Source: Paracoccaceae bacterium
GTDB taxonomy: Bacteria; Pseudomonadota; Alphaproteobacteria; Rhodobacterales; Rhodobacteraceae
Assembly (NCBI GenBank): GCA_027069385.1
Contig: JALXER010000217.1
Coordinates: 1-17,792 of the forward strand
Reading direction: 5' to 3'
DNA length: 17,792 nucleotides
Position numbers and translations under genes: made by a program. The notes beneath the pieces were generated by a model. It had not been told where the DNA came from and made no database searches. It saw only the letters and a list, made by a program, of their open reading frames with translations. Positions 8,349 through 15,400 of the stretch are shown here, one piece after another; position 1 is the first letter of the stretch; the number at the start of each line of letters is the position of its first letter.

Positions 8349-9353
8349 ATGTTTCCTTTTCTAAAGTTCGCGGCGACGCGTGCCGTTTTGGCAATCACGA
8401 CGCTGATACTGGTTTCCTTCATTGTGTTTTCCCTGATGGAACTGGTGCCTGGTGACTGCGCCGAACGCTATGTGGCCTTCAAGGCGTCGCAAGGGCAGGT
8501 GATTACCGCCGCCGATGTGGACGCGGAACGGGTCCGCCTCGGGCTGGATCACCCCTATATAGAGCGCTGGGGAAAATGGATTATCAACGCTTTTCAGGGT
8601 GAATTTGGCGATAGCTGCATCCAGCGCCTGAATATCAGCCGCCTGTTGGGCCAAAAATACTGGATCAGTCTGGGCTTGTGCCTGTCGGCCCTTGCGCTGG
8701 CCTATCTTATTGCCATTCCCGTCGGGATTCTGGCGGCAACATCCAAAAATGCGGTGCTGAACAACAGCTTGCGTCTGGTCAGTTATCTGGGTCTTGCCTT
8801 GCCCAACTTCTTGCTGGCGCTGATGATCATGCTGTTTTCAACCATCTATTTCGGAGACAGTCTAACGGGGCTGTTTTCCAAGGAATTCCGGGATGCCGCC
8901 TGGTCTTATGACCGGGTGATCGATTTCCTGAAACATGCATGGCTGCCGGTATTCATTCTGGGCTGGTCGGCCACCGCTTTTGCGATCCAGACCGTGCGCG
9001 CCCTGATGTCCGACGAGGTGGACAAGCTGTATGTGACCGCCGCGGCGGCGCGGGGGGTCTCGGGGCGGCGTCTGATGATGCGCTATCCGGCCCGTCATGC
9101 GCTTAGCCCGATCATCAACTCGCTGGGCTTTGACCTGAACCGGATTTTCAACGAATTGCCGGTGGTGGCCCTGATCATGACCCTGACCGAAGCCGGGTCC
9201 TTGCTGATCGAGGCACTGGCGCGATCCAACGACCAGCAGCTTGCGGGGGCGATTATCTTTTTGCTGACCGCCAGCATTGTTGGCATCAACTTCCTAACCG
9301 ATATCATTTTGGCGCTAACCGACCCTCGCGTTCGCCGTAGCATAGTAGGGTGA
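8349..9353 (+). CDS. ABC transporter permease 1 (DppB/OppB-like)
   Basis: Inner-membrane permease forming half of the translocation pore. The 334-residue protein has an N-terminal helix (about 10-32), a periplasmic loop, and then a group of hydrophobic helices from about residue 105 on. A cytoplasmic EAA-type loop (YVTAAAARGVSGRRLMMRYPARHALSPI) contacts an ATPase. The canonical PGDP after helix 1 is PGDC here, and a second cysteine (C90) lies in the same periplasmic loop as C37, so a disulfide is possible. The start ATG at 8349 has a spaced AGGGG 12 bases upstream. The stop TGA sits within the ribosome site region of permease 2, typical of tight coupling. Confidence 0.92.
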   Translation: MFPFLKFAATRAVLAITTLILVSFIVFSLMELVPGDCAERYVAFKASQGQVITAADVDAERVRLGLDHPYIERWGKWIINAFQGEFGDSCIQRLNISRLLGQKYWISLGLCLSALALAYLIAIPVGILAATSKNAVLNNSLRLVSYLGLALPNFLLALMIMLFSTIYFGDSLTGLFSKEFRDAAWSYDRVIDFLKHAWLPVFILGWSATAFAIQTVRALMSDEVDKLYVTAAAARGVSGRRLMMRYPARHALSPIINSLGFDLNRIFNELPVVALIMTLTEAGSLLIEALARSNDQQLAGAIIFLLTASIVGINFLTDIILALTDPRVRRSIVG

Positions 9354-9358
9354 ATGAC

Positions 9359-10504
9359 ATGACTGACGCAGCCGCAACCTCTGCCAAGGACCAGAAGCTG
9401 AAAGAGGCCTATTTTACCGCCTCACAAGGGCAACTGATCTGGCAGCGGTTCAAGAAAAACAAATCGGCCCTGATCGGCGCATGGGTGCTGGTCATCCTGA
9501 TCCTGTCGGGCCTGTTCGCGCCGTTTCTGACGCCTTATGATGCAACCATCGCCGGACGCGACAAGGAATACCTGAACGGTGCCCCGCAAATCCCGCATTT
9601 CTGCGACGAGAACGGTTGCTCCCTGCGCCCCTTTGTCTATACGCAGGAACGCACCCGCTCCATGGCAACCAATTTCCGTTGGGTGACCGAGACCAAGACC
9701 GGGCTTGAGGACCGGCGCTATCTGGAGTTCTTTAGCGAGGGCATGCCTTACAAGCTGTTCGGTATGAACTTCAGCACCCATCTGTTCGGGGTGGACAAGG
9801 GCATGATCCACATATTCGGAACGGATTCGACGGGCAAAGACATCTATTCACGGACCCTGACCGCGATCAATACCTCGTTGGCGGTGGGGACGATCGGGGT
9901 GATGATCGCCTTTGTCATGGCCTTGGTTATCGGGGGGGTTGCCGGCTATTACGGCGGCTGGATCGATTCAACCCTGCAAATGATCACCGACACGGTGCGC
10001 ACCATTCCAAGCATCCCGTTATTCATGGCGCTGGCCGCTTTTGTGCCTGATGAGTGGAGCGCCGAGATGCGGTTCTTCTTTATCTCGCTGGTGCTGGGGA
10101 TGATCAACTGGCCGACGCTTGCACGGCGTATCCGCACCCACCTGCTATCCGAACGCAATCAGGAATATGTGCTGGCAGCACAGCTTTGCGGGGCCTCGGC
10201 CAAGCATATTATCCGCCGTCACCTGCTGCCCAGCTTTACCAGCTATATCATCGTCGATCTGGTGATCTCTTTTCCCTATATGGTGCTGTCCGAAACGGCG
10301 CTGTCCTTTATCGGGCTGGGCTTGAAAGACCCGGTCAACAGTCTTGGGGTGATGCTGCAAAACGTGACGTCAGCCGATGTGCTGCTGAACTATCAGTGGT
10401 ATTTCATTCCGGTTATCTTTTTCATTGTTCTTGTGTTGGCCTTTGTGTTCGTCGGTGACGGATTACGCGACGCTGCCGACCCCTATTCGGATTCCAAAAA
10501 ATGA
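9359..10504 (+). CDS. ABC transporter permease 2 (DppC/OppC-like, with enlarged periplasmic loop)
   Basis: Second pore subunit. From ATG at 9359 it is 381 residues, clearly longer than the usual 280-300. The excess is a periplasmic insert of roughly 80-90 residues between helix 1 (about 38-57) and the conserved HLFGVDKGMIHIFGTDSTGKDIYSR block. It carries an FCDENGC cysteine pair (C82, C87). Similar inserts are known in YejE-type permeases. The EAA loop is recognisable in EYVLAAQLCGASAKHIIRRHLLPSF. The ATG at 9359 was chosen because AGGG at 9347-9350 lies 8 bases upstream. A GTG at 9350 overlapping the upstream stop is the alternative. The gene ends in an ATGA overlap with the ATPase gene. Confidence 0.9.
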   Translation: MTDAAATSAKDQKLKEAYFTASQGQLIWQRFKKNKSALIGAWVLVILILSGLFAPFLTPYDATIAGRDKEYLNGAPQIPHFCDENGCSLRPFVYTQERTRSMATNFRWVTETKTGLEDRRYLEFFSEGMPYKLFGMNFSTHLFGVDKGMIHIFGTDSTGKDIYSRTLTAINTSLAVGTIGVMIAFVMALVIGGVAGYYGGWIDSTLQMITDTVRTIPSIPLFMALAAFVPDEWSAEMRFFFISLVLGMINWPTLARRIRTHLLSERNQEYVLAAQLCGASAKHIIRRHLLPSFTSYIIVDLVISFPYMVLSETALSFIGLGLKDPVNSLGVMLQNVTSADVLLNYQWYFIPVIFFIVLVLAFVFVGDGLRDAADPYSDSKK

Positions 10505-11499
10505 CGCGCCTGATTGATGTAGAAAACCTGACCCTTAGATTCAGCACGGACGAGGGGATGATCACCGCGGTTGACAACGTGTCCTTCTCACTGGAAGCGG
10601 GCGAGGTCATGGGCCTTGTGGGCGAAAGCGGCTCGGGCAAATCGGTAACAGCCAAGTCGCTGATGAAGCTGAACGCTTCTAATGCCAGCTATAGCGACGA
10701 AACCAAAATCACCCTGCATCTGGATGACGGGCCGGTCAATGTCATGGACCTCAAGACCTCGAAAGATATGAAGGTGGTGCGTGGCGGTGCCATCTCTATG
10801 ATTTTTCAGGAGCCCATGGCCAGTTTTGCACCGGCCATCACCATCGGTGACCAGATGGTCGAGCAGTTGCAGATTCACACCGATATGAATTCCAAACAGG
10901 CGCGCGAGGTCAGCATTGAAATGCTGGATCGGGTCGGGATCTCCGATGCCGCGCAACGGTTCAAACAATATGCGTTCGAACTGTCGGGCGGGATGCGCCA
11001 ACGCGCCATGATCGCCATGGCTCTTTCCACCAAGCCCAAGCTGCTGATTGCCGATGAACCGACAACCGCGCTGGACGTGACCATTCAGGCGCAGGTGATC
11101 GATCTGATGAAAGATCTGGTCAAGGAATTCGGCATGGGGATTATCTTTATCACCCATGATCTGGGCGTGATTGCCCAGACCGCCGACAAGGTGGCGGTGA
11201 TGTATCTGGGCCGTCTGGTGGAACAGGGCGCGGTGCGCGATGTGATCCGCAATCCGGCCCATCCCTATACGCGCGGCCTGCTGGCAGCATTGCCGCAACT
11301 GGATGATCTTGAAAAGCCGCTGGTGCCGATTCCCGGCGATATTCCGTCGCCGCTTGAACGGCCACCGGGATGCGTGTTCAACACCCGCTGCGAGGAAAAA
11401 GTCGGCGATATCTGCTCGGCCAAGGTTCCGGACTTTACCAACGTGACCGAAAACCATCGGGCGGCGTGCCACATTTATACCCAGGGGAGCGACAAATGA
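10501..11499 (+). CDS. ABC transporter ATP-binding protein 1 (DppD/OppD-like)
   Basis: Cytoplasmic ATPase driving the importer. The 332-residue protein has Walker A GESGSGKS (41-48), Q-loop IFQEPMASFAP, signature LSGGMRQR (from 161), Walker B LLIADEPTTALD (from 181) and the H-loop histidine H219. The C-terminal oligopeptide-transporter extension has the PPGCVFNTRC motif and further cysteines before HIY. All catalytic residues are present. Both ends overlap neighbours by 4 bp (ATGA), so it is produced with permease 2 and ATPase 2. Confidence 0.93.
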   Translation: MTRLIDVENLTLRFSTDEGMITAVDNVSFSLEAGEVMGLVGESGSGKSVTAKSLMKLNASNASYSDETKITLHLDDGPVNVMDLKTSKDMKVVRGGAISMIFQEPMASFAPAITIGDQMVEQLQIHTDMNSKQAREVSIEMLDRVGISDAAQRFKQYAFELSGGMRQRAMIAMALSTKPKLLIADEPTTALDVTIQAQVIDLMKDLVKEFGMGIIFITHDLGVIAQTADKVAVMYLGRLVEQGAVRDVIRNPAHPYTRGLLAALPQLDDLEKPLVPIPGDIPSPLERPPGCVFNTRCEEKVGDICSAKVPDFTNVTENHRAACHIYTQGSDK

Positions 11500-12494
11500 G
11501 TGATGACGTTCTGATTTCCGCGCGCGACCTGTCGGTGCATTACCCGTTGGCCAAAGGCGGGCTGTTCGGCCCGAAACCGGTGGTCAAGGCGGTCGAGGGG
11601 GTGAACCTCGACATTGCCAAGGGCAGCTTTTTTGGTCTGGTGGGCGAAAGCGGCTCGGGGAAAACCACGCTGGGGCGCGCCTGTCTGAAGGCGGCGCCGA
11701 TTACCCGTGGCACAGTGCGCTATACGGACGGAGACGTGGATTACAGTCTGACCGAGATCGACAATACGCAACTCAAGGATTACCGCACCCGCTCGCAACT
11801 GATTTTTCAGGACCCGTATGCGGCGCTAAGCCCGCGCATGACCGTGCGCGATATTATTGCCGAACCGCTAGAGGTGATGGGCCTGACCAATGGTCGCGAA
11901 GAAACCGACGAACGGGTGCGCGAGATTGCCGCGAAATGCCGGCTGAACCTCGAACACCTGCGCCGCTTTCCGCATGCGTTTTCCGGCGGGCAGCGGCAGC
12001 GGATCTCGATCGCAAGGGCGCTGGTCTCGCGGCCGCGCTTTGTGGTTGCCGATGAATCGGTGGCGGCGCTGGATGTGTCCATTCAGGCGGATGTGCTGAA
12101 CCTGCTCAGGGATATCCAGCAGGAAATGGGCCTAACTTTCCTGTTTATCAGCCATGACCTGTCTGTGGTGGCGCATGTGTGCGACCATGTGGCGGTGATG
12201 TATCTTGGCCGTCTGGTGGAAACCGCACCCACCAAGGACCTGTTCAAGGCACCACGGCACCCCTATACCAAGGCGCTGCTTTCAGCGATCCCGTCGCTGG
12301 ACCCGGACGATCCCAACAAGGCGCAAAAGCTGGAAGGCGAAATTCCGTCGCCGACCAACCCGCCACCCGGATGCAAGTTCCAGACCCGCTGCCCGTTTGC
12401 GGTAGATAAGTGCAGGGTCGACGAACCCAAACTGGAGCATTCAAGCACCGACCACGTCGTCGCCTGCCATCGCTGGCAGGAACTGATGGAATAA
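11496..12494 (+). CDS. ABC transporter ATP-binding protein 2 (DppF/OppF-like)
   Basis: Partner ATPase, also 332 residues. It has Walker A GESGSGKT (50-57), Q-loop LIFQDPYAALSPRMTV, signature FSGGQRQR (from 162), and Walker B FVVADESVAALD with D186 and E187 retained. The residue after the catalytic Glu is Ser where Pro is usual. The C-terminal PPPGCKFQTRCPFA motif is typical for DppF. The ATG at 11496 overlaps the previous stop. An upstream in-frame extension to 11370 lies inside the preceding gene and is not needed. It ends the transporter operon, and no classic terminator follows directly, only the hairpin-bearing tandem repeats at 12511. Confidence 0.93.
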   Translation: MSDDVLISARDLSVHYPLAKGGLFGPKPVVKAVEGVNLDIAKGSFFGLVGESGSGKTTLGRACLKAAPITRGTVRYTDGDVDYSLTEIDNTQLKDYRTRSQLIFQDPYAALSPRMTVRDIIAEPLEVMGLTNGREETDERVREIAAKCRLNLEHLRRFPHAFSGGQRQRISIARALVSRPRFVVADESVAALDVSIQADVLNLLRDIQQEMGLTFLFISHDLSVVAHVCDHVAVMYLGRLVETAPTKDLFKAPRHPYTKALLSAIPSLDPDDPNKAQKLEGEIPSPTNPPPGCKFQTRCPFAVDKCRVDEPKLEHSSTDHVVACHRWQELME

Positions 12495-12510
12495 ACCGAA
12501 AACCGGACTT

Positions 12511-12598
12511 CTCCCGCCCGTCGTCGGCGCATTGCTTACGCAATGTGCCTCCTCCCGCCCGTCGTCGGCGCATTGCTTACGCAATGTGCCTCCTCCCG
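12511..12598 (+). repeat. Two 41-bp tandem repeats, each with a hairpin
   Basis: Two identical 41-base units (12511-12551 and 12552-12592) are followed by six bases of a third. Each begins CTCCCGCCCGTCGTCGG and holds the hairpin GCGCATTGC-TTAC-GCAATGTGC, a 9-bp stem with one G-U pair. They start 16 bases after the ATPase 2 stop. They may serve as REP-like 3' end structures or bidirectional terminators between convergent genes. Confidence 0.85.
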
Positions 12599-12830
12599 TT
12601 GGGCCGGGCCTCGGATTCGCCTCGGCAGGGGGCAAGCCCTCTCTGGTGTAAACCCCATGGGAGCCACGATTCTGATGGGACTGCGCGTGGAACTCGCGGA
12701 TTTGACGCCGGTGGCGTCGGATTAATGGGTCCTGACCCCAGCTATGTTGGAGCCGCAGCCGAAAGCTTGAATCGTGCATCCGTATGGCCACCATCTCTGT
12801 GCCCTAAGATGCCCAATTCCACTCCAAAGT
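12599..12830. other. Gene-free spacer
   Basis: No convincing coding region is seen here. Reading frames that cross this stretch lack family features and a good ribosome site. Visible small structures are an AGGGGGC-AA-GCCCTCT hairpin at 12627-12642 (one G-U pair) and a perfect GACGCC-GGT-GGCGTC hairpin at 12704-12718. Neither is followed by a T-run. Confidence 0.5.
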
Positions 12831-13090
12831 GCGTTTTCCAGCAAGCTGGAAAACGCGTTGCGACACCATGGCCTCACTTCGTTCGGCAAGAAGGGGGGCC
12901 ACAGCCCCCCTCGCGCATGCATGCGCGTACCCCCCCCGATGGTGCCAGGTGGAACCCCTTTTGCCAGAATGGCAAAAACCCTTATACGGCACAGCGTCTG
13001 CAAATCCGGGTGCTGCCGTCGGGTAGCTCCAGAACCGAACGCAGTGAGGCCATGGTGTCGCAACCGCCTTTGAAGCTTGCTTCAAAGGCG
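12831..13090 (+). repeat. Structured repeat element, copy 1
   Basis: This 260-bp non-coding element has a nested inverted design. Hairpin 12831-12856 has arm GCGTTTTCCAGC and two-base loop AA. A 30-bp arm at 12857-12886 begins GTTGCGACACCATGG, and its inverted match at 13035-13064 differs at one base. Hairpin 13065-13090 has arm CGCCTTTGAAGC and loop TT on this strand. Inside lie further stems: AGGGGGGC-CACA-GCCCCCCT, CGCGCAT-GC-ATGCGCG, and TTTTGCCA-GAA-TGGCAAAA. It sits in the convergent gap, 27 bases from the TetR gene stop. No transposase or target duplication is visible. Copy 2 at 17518-17775 is close to 90% identical in the core by eye. Confidence 0.9.
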
Positions 13091-13117
13091 ACCGCCGTCT
13101 TGGGGGATTGACTAGCT

Positions 13118-13771
13118 TTACTTGGCGGATGGGCTTTGGGGGGGATTGCTTGTGTGTCTAGCGCGGAAACGGCTGCATTCGCTGTCGGTCGGGCTTTGGC
13201 CGGTGAACACTTGGATATAGGCGGGCATGTGGATGATGCGGATTGATTTGGGTTCGGTGATCTGCATCGAGATATAGCCGATCTGGGTGTAAAGGATGGT
13301 CATGGCGCGGGCCTTTGCATCCGCTTGCGCATAGCCCGCACGGGTAAACATCGCCATGATGGCGGCGGCGCGGCGCGCATCGGCGGCGTCCAGGCGGGCT
13401 TGCAGGGCAGGGGCGTTGCGGGCCCAGTTGCGAATTGCAAGGTCAAGGCGCGCGTCGAACAGCGTCGGGTCGATCCAGCAGTCAAACAGGTTGAACACCG
13501 CCTCGCAGATGCTTTCGGCATAGGCCTCACAACGAGCCACAAGGTTGCCGGTGTTTTTCTGCTCCCAATGGGCAATCAGCGCTTCCAGCAGCGCTTCTCG
13601 GTCGCGAAAATGGGCGTAGAACCCGGTGCGGGTCAGGCCAAGCTTTTGCGCCAATGGCATAATTTTTACCGCTTCCACGCCGCGCGTGGTCAGGGCGTCC
13701 AGCGCCGCGTCCAGCCAGAGCTGCTGGCTGCCACGGGGTTTTTGTCGGCTATCCGTCATGGGGTTGGGCAT
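13118..13771 (-). CDS. TetR/AcrR-family transcriptional regulator
   Basis: Probable local repressor of the divergent methyltransferase-oxidoreductase pair. From the ATG at 13771 it has 217 residues. The N-terminal TetR helix-turn-helix is at about residues 35-62 (VKIMPLAQKLGLTRTGFYAHFRDREALL), followed by an all-helical ligand domain and a Pro/Ser-rich tail. No start has a clear ribosome site. TTG 13786, ATG 13771 and ATG 13759 are all in frame. A TTGACA (minus strand, 13794-13789) with an extended -10 TGcTATGCC would start transcription near 13760 and favour leaderless translation from 13759, so the shorter protein is a serious alternative. Palindromes in the shared intergenic region fit a TetR operator. 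The inducer is presumably the pathway substrate, but that is inference. Confidence 0.88.
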   Translation of the reverse strand: MPNPMTDSRQKPRGSQQLWLDAALDALTTRGVEAVKIMPLAQKLGLTRTGFYAHFRDREALLEALIAHWEQKNTGNLVARCEAYAESICEAVFNLFDCWIDPTLFDARLDLAIRNWARNAPALQARLDAADARRAAAIMAMFTRAGYAQADAKARAMTILYTQIGYISMQITEPKSIRIIHMPAYIQVFTGQSPTDSECSRFRARHTSNPPQSPSAK

Positions 13772-13788
13772 AGCAGTTTGGGCCAAAG

Positions 13789-13805
13789 TGTCAAGAGGGT
13801 TGACA
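13789..13805. promoter_or_regulatory. Back-to-back -35 boxes of divergent promoters
   Basis: TGTCAA at 13789-13794 and TTGACA at 13800-13805 are exact inverse complements separated by 5 bases. Each reads as a consensus -35 box, one facing the TetR gene, the other facing the methyltransferase gene. The minus-strand partner -10 is TATGCC (13772-13767) after a 16-base spacer with an upstream TG. The plus-strand -10, near 13823-13828, is weak and lies inside the operator palindrome. Confidence 0.5.
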
Positions 13806-13813
13806 TGTATGTC
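13802..13813. promoter_or_regulatory. Candidate operator 1 (GACA-N4-TGTC)
   Basis: The perfect 12-base palindrome GACATGTATGTC overlaps the plus-strand -35 box. It shares the core GACA-N4-TGTC with the larger palindrome at 13818-13839, and the two cores start exactly 21 bases apart, two helical turns, as expected for paired repressor dimers on one DNA face. Confidence 0.5.
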
Positions 13814-13817
13814 CGTT

Positions 13818-13839
13818 GATATGACAGTGGTGTCATATC
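13818..13839. promoter_or_regulatory. Candidate operator 2, TetR-type palindrome
   Basis: Perfect 9-bp arms GATATGACA and TGTCATATC flank a 4-base spacer GTGG. The site is 22 bases long and lies between the TetR gene and the start of the methyltransferase gene, covering the expected -10/start region of the plus-strand promoter. Its length, symmetry and place are what a TetR-family autoregulator would bind. Confidence 0.7.
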
Positions 13840-13858
13840 GGGCTGAGTCGGGGTGAAT

Positions 13859-15391
13859 ATGGCACGCAGGAAACGCGAAAAGCGCTCAAACGCACCGGGG
13901 CAAAGCCCGCAACTGCATGTGCCCTATATCACCCGTGGTATCCCGCCCTATGATTTGCTGGGCGAGAAAGCCCTGAGCGCCATCGAGGCCACCGCCGAGC
14001 GGATCATGGCCGAGATCGGGCTGGAATTCAGGGACGACCCTGAAACCGTGGCGCTTTACCGTGCCGCCGGGGCCGAGGTAGAGGATATTACCGATGCGTC
14101 ATGGCGCTTGCGCTTTCCGCGCGGCATGGTGCGCGAGTTGCTTGGCACCGCGCCCGAACGGTTTACCCAACACGCCCGCAATCCTGCCCGCTCGGTCGAG
14201 ATCGGCGGCGACGCCATGGTGTTTGCGCCCTCTTACGGCAGCCCGTTTGTGATGGACCTCGATCAGGGCCGCCGCTATGGCACCATTCAGGATTTCGAGA
14301 ATTTCGTAAAGCTTGCCCAGGCCAGCCCGTGGCTGCACCATTCAGGCGGCACTATTTGCGAGCCGACCGATATTCCGGTCAACAAGCGCCATCTGGATAT
14401 GGTTTACGCCCATATCCGCCATTCCGACCGCGCCTTTCTGGGTTCGATCACCGCGCCCGAGCGCGCCGGGGACAGCATCGAAATGGCCCGCATTTTGCAC
14501 GGCGAGGCTTTTACCGATGAAAACTGCGTAATCATGGGGAATTTTAACACCACCTCGCCGCTGATTATTGACGGCATAACTTCGCGCGGCATCCGCGCCT
14601 ATGCGGCGGCCAATCAAGGTTCTATCCACTTGCCGTTCCTGCTGGGCGGAGCCGTGGCGCCGCTGACCATGGCGGGGCAGGTGGCGCAATGTCTGGCCGA
14701 AAGTATGGTCAGCGCGGGCATATCGCAACTGGTACGCCCGGGCGCGCCGGCCATTCTGGCCTCGTTTCAGGTGTCGCTGAATATGCGCTCCGGCTCGCCG
14801 ACCTTTGGCACGCCCGAACCGGCGCTTGGCAGCCTTGTCATGGGCCAGCTTGCCCGCCGTCTTGGCCTGCCGCTGCGCTGTGCGGGTAATTTCAGCACCT
14901 CGAAACTGCCCGACGCGCAGGCCATGCAACAGGCGATGATGTCGATGCTTAGCGCGGTGCAATGCGGCGGCAATTACATTCTGCATTCGGCCGGGTTTCT
15001 GGACGGGCTGCTGTCGATGTCTTACGAGAAATTCATGATGGACCTTGATGTTTGCGGCGCGCTGCATGCCTATGCCAAAGGGGTAAAGGTAAACGAGGAC
15101 ACGCTGGGCTTCGAGGCGCTGGCCGAGGGTGGCCCCGGTGCGCATATGTTTGGCACCGCCCACACCATGCGCCACTACAAAACCGCCTATTGGGACAGCG
15201 CGCTGAATGACGACCAGCCATGGGAAACATGGGATGAACAAGGCGGGGTAGACGCGGCCACCCGCGCCAACAAAGCGTGGAAGGCCAGCCTTGCCGCCGC
15301 GCAGTCGCCACCGCTCGATGCGGGTATTGACGACGCATTGAAAGACTTTATCGCCCGCAAGAAAGCCTCTATGGTTGATGCGTGGTATTAG
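13859..15391 (+). CDS. MttB-family (trimethylamine methyltransferase-like) protein, non-pyrrolysine
   Basis: Member of the MTTB family. Archaeal MttB moves a methyl group from trimethylamine to a corrinoid protein. Related bacterial proteins without pyrrolysine act on glycine betaine, proline betaine, carnitine and similar quaternary amines. The 510-residue product covers the whole family length: a basic N-terminus (MARRKREKRS), then the barrel segments YGSPFVMDLDQG, FNTTSPLI, LPFLLGGAVAPLTMAGQ, GSPTFGTPEPALGSL and QCGGNYILHSAGFLDG. No in-frame TAG occurs, so no pyrrolysine is used. No corrinoid protein or reactivase is encoded nearby, so the methyl acceptor is unknown. The ATG at 13859 follows a weak GGGG site. 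GTG at 13853 is the alternative. Its TAG stop overlaps the AGGAGG of the next gene. The substrate cannot be told from sequence. Confidence 0.9.
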   Translation: MARRKREKRSNAPGQSPQLHVPYITRGIPPYDLLGEKALSAIEATAERIMAEIGLEFRDDPETVALYRAAGAEVEDITDASWRLRFPRGMVRELLGTAPERFTQHARNPARSVEIGGDAMVFAPSYGSPFVMDLDQGRRYGTIQDFENFVKLAQASPWLHHSGGTICEPTDIPVNKRHLDMVYAHIRHSDRAFLGSITAPERAGDSIEMARILHGEAFTDENCVIMGNFNTTSPLIIDGITSRGIRAYAAANQGSIHLPFLLGGAVAPLTMAGQVAQCLAESMVSAGISQLVRPGAPAILASFQVSLNMRSGSPTFGTPEPALGSLVMGQLARRLGLPLRCAGNFSTSKLPDAQAMQQAMMSMLSAVQCGGNYILHSAGFLDGLLSMSYEKFMMDLDVCGALHAYAKGVKVNEDTLGFEALAEGGPGAHMFGTAHTMRHYKTAYWDSALNDDQPWETWDEQGGVDAATRANKAWKASLAAAQSPPLDAGIDDALKDFIARKKASMVDAWY

Positions 15392-15400
15392 GAGGCCCCG

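Noticed and set aside
12511..12598. Possible CRISPR array
   Set aside because: The units are directly adjacent with no unique spacers and there are only two. No cas genes are present.
12627..12656. A degenerate solo end of the structured element (hairpin with a GC-AA-GC tip followed by a CCATGG-containing stretch)
   Set aside because: The stem is short with a wobble pair, and similarity to the 30-base arm is too low to separate from chance.
12410..13111. 233-codon plus-strand frame through the gene-free region
   Set aside because: It begins inside ATPase 2 in another frame and runs through the tandem repeats and the structured element. The translation is Pro/Arg-rich and low in complexity, with no ribosome site.
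13859..15391. Pyrrolysine-containing MttB
   Set aside because: No in-frame TAG occurs before the terminal stop, and no pyl genes are seen.
15386..15395. Amber stop of the MttB-like gene as a readthrough site joining it to the oxidoreductase
   Set aside because: The TAG simply overlaps the AGGAGG ribosome site of the next gene, and the next gene has its own well-placed ATG.
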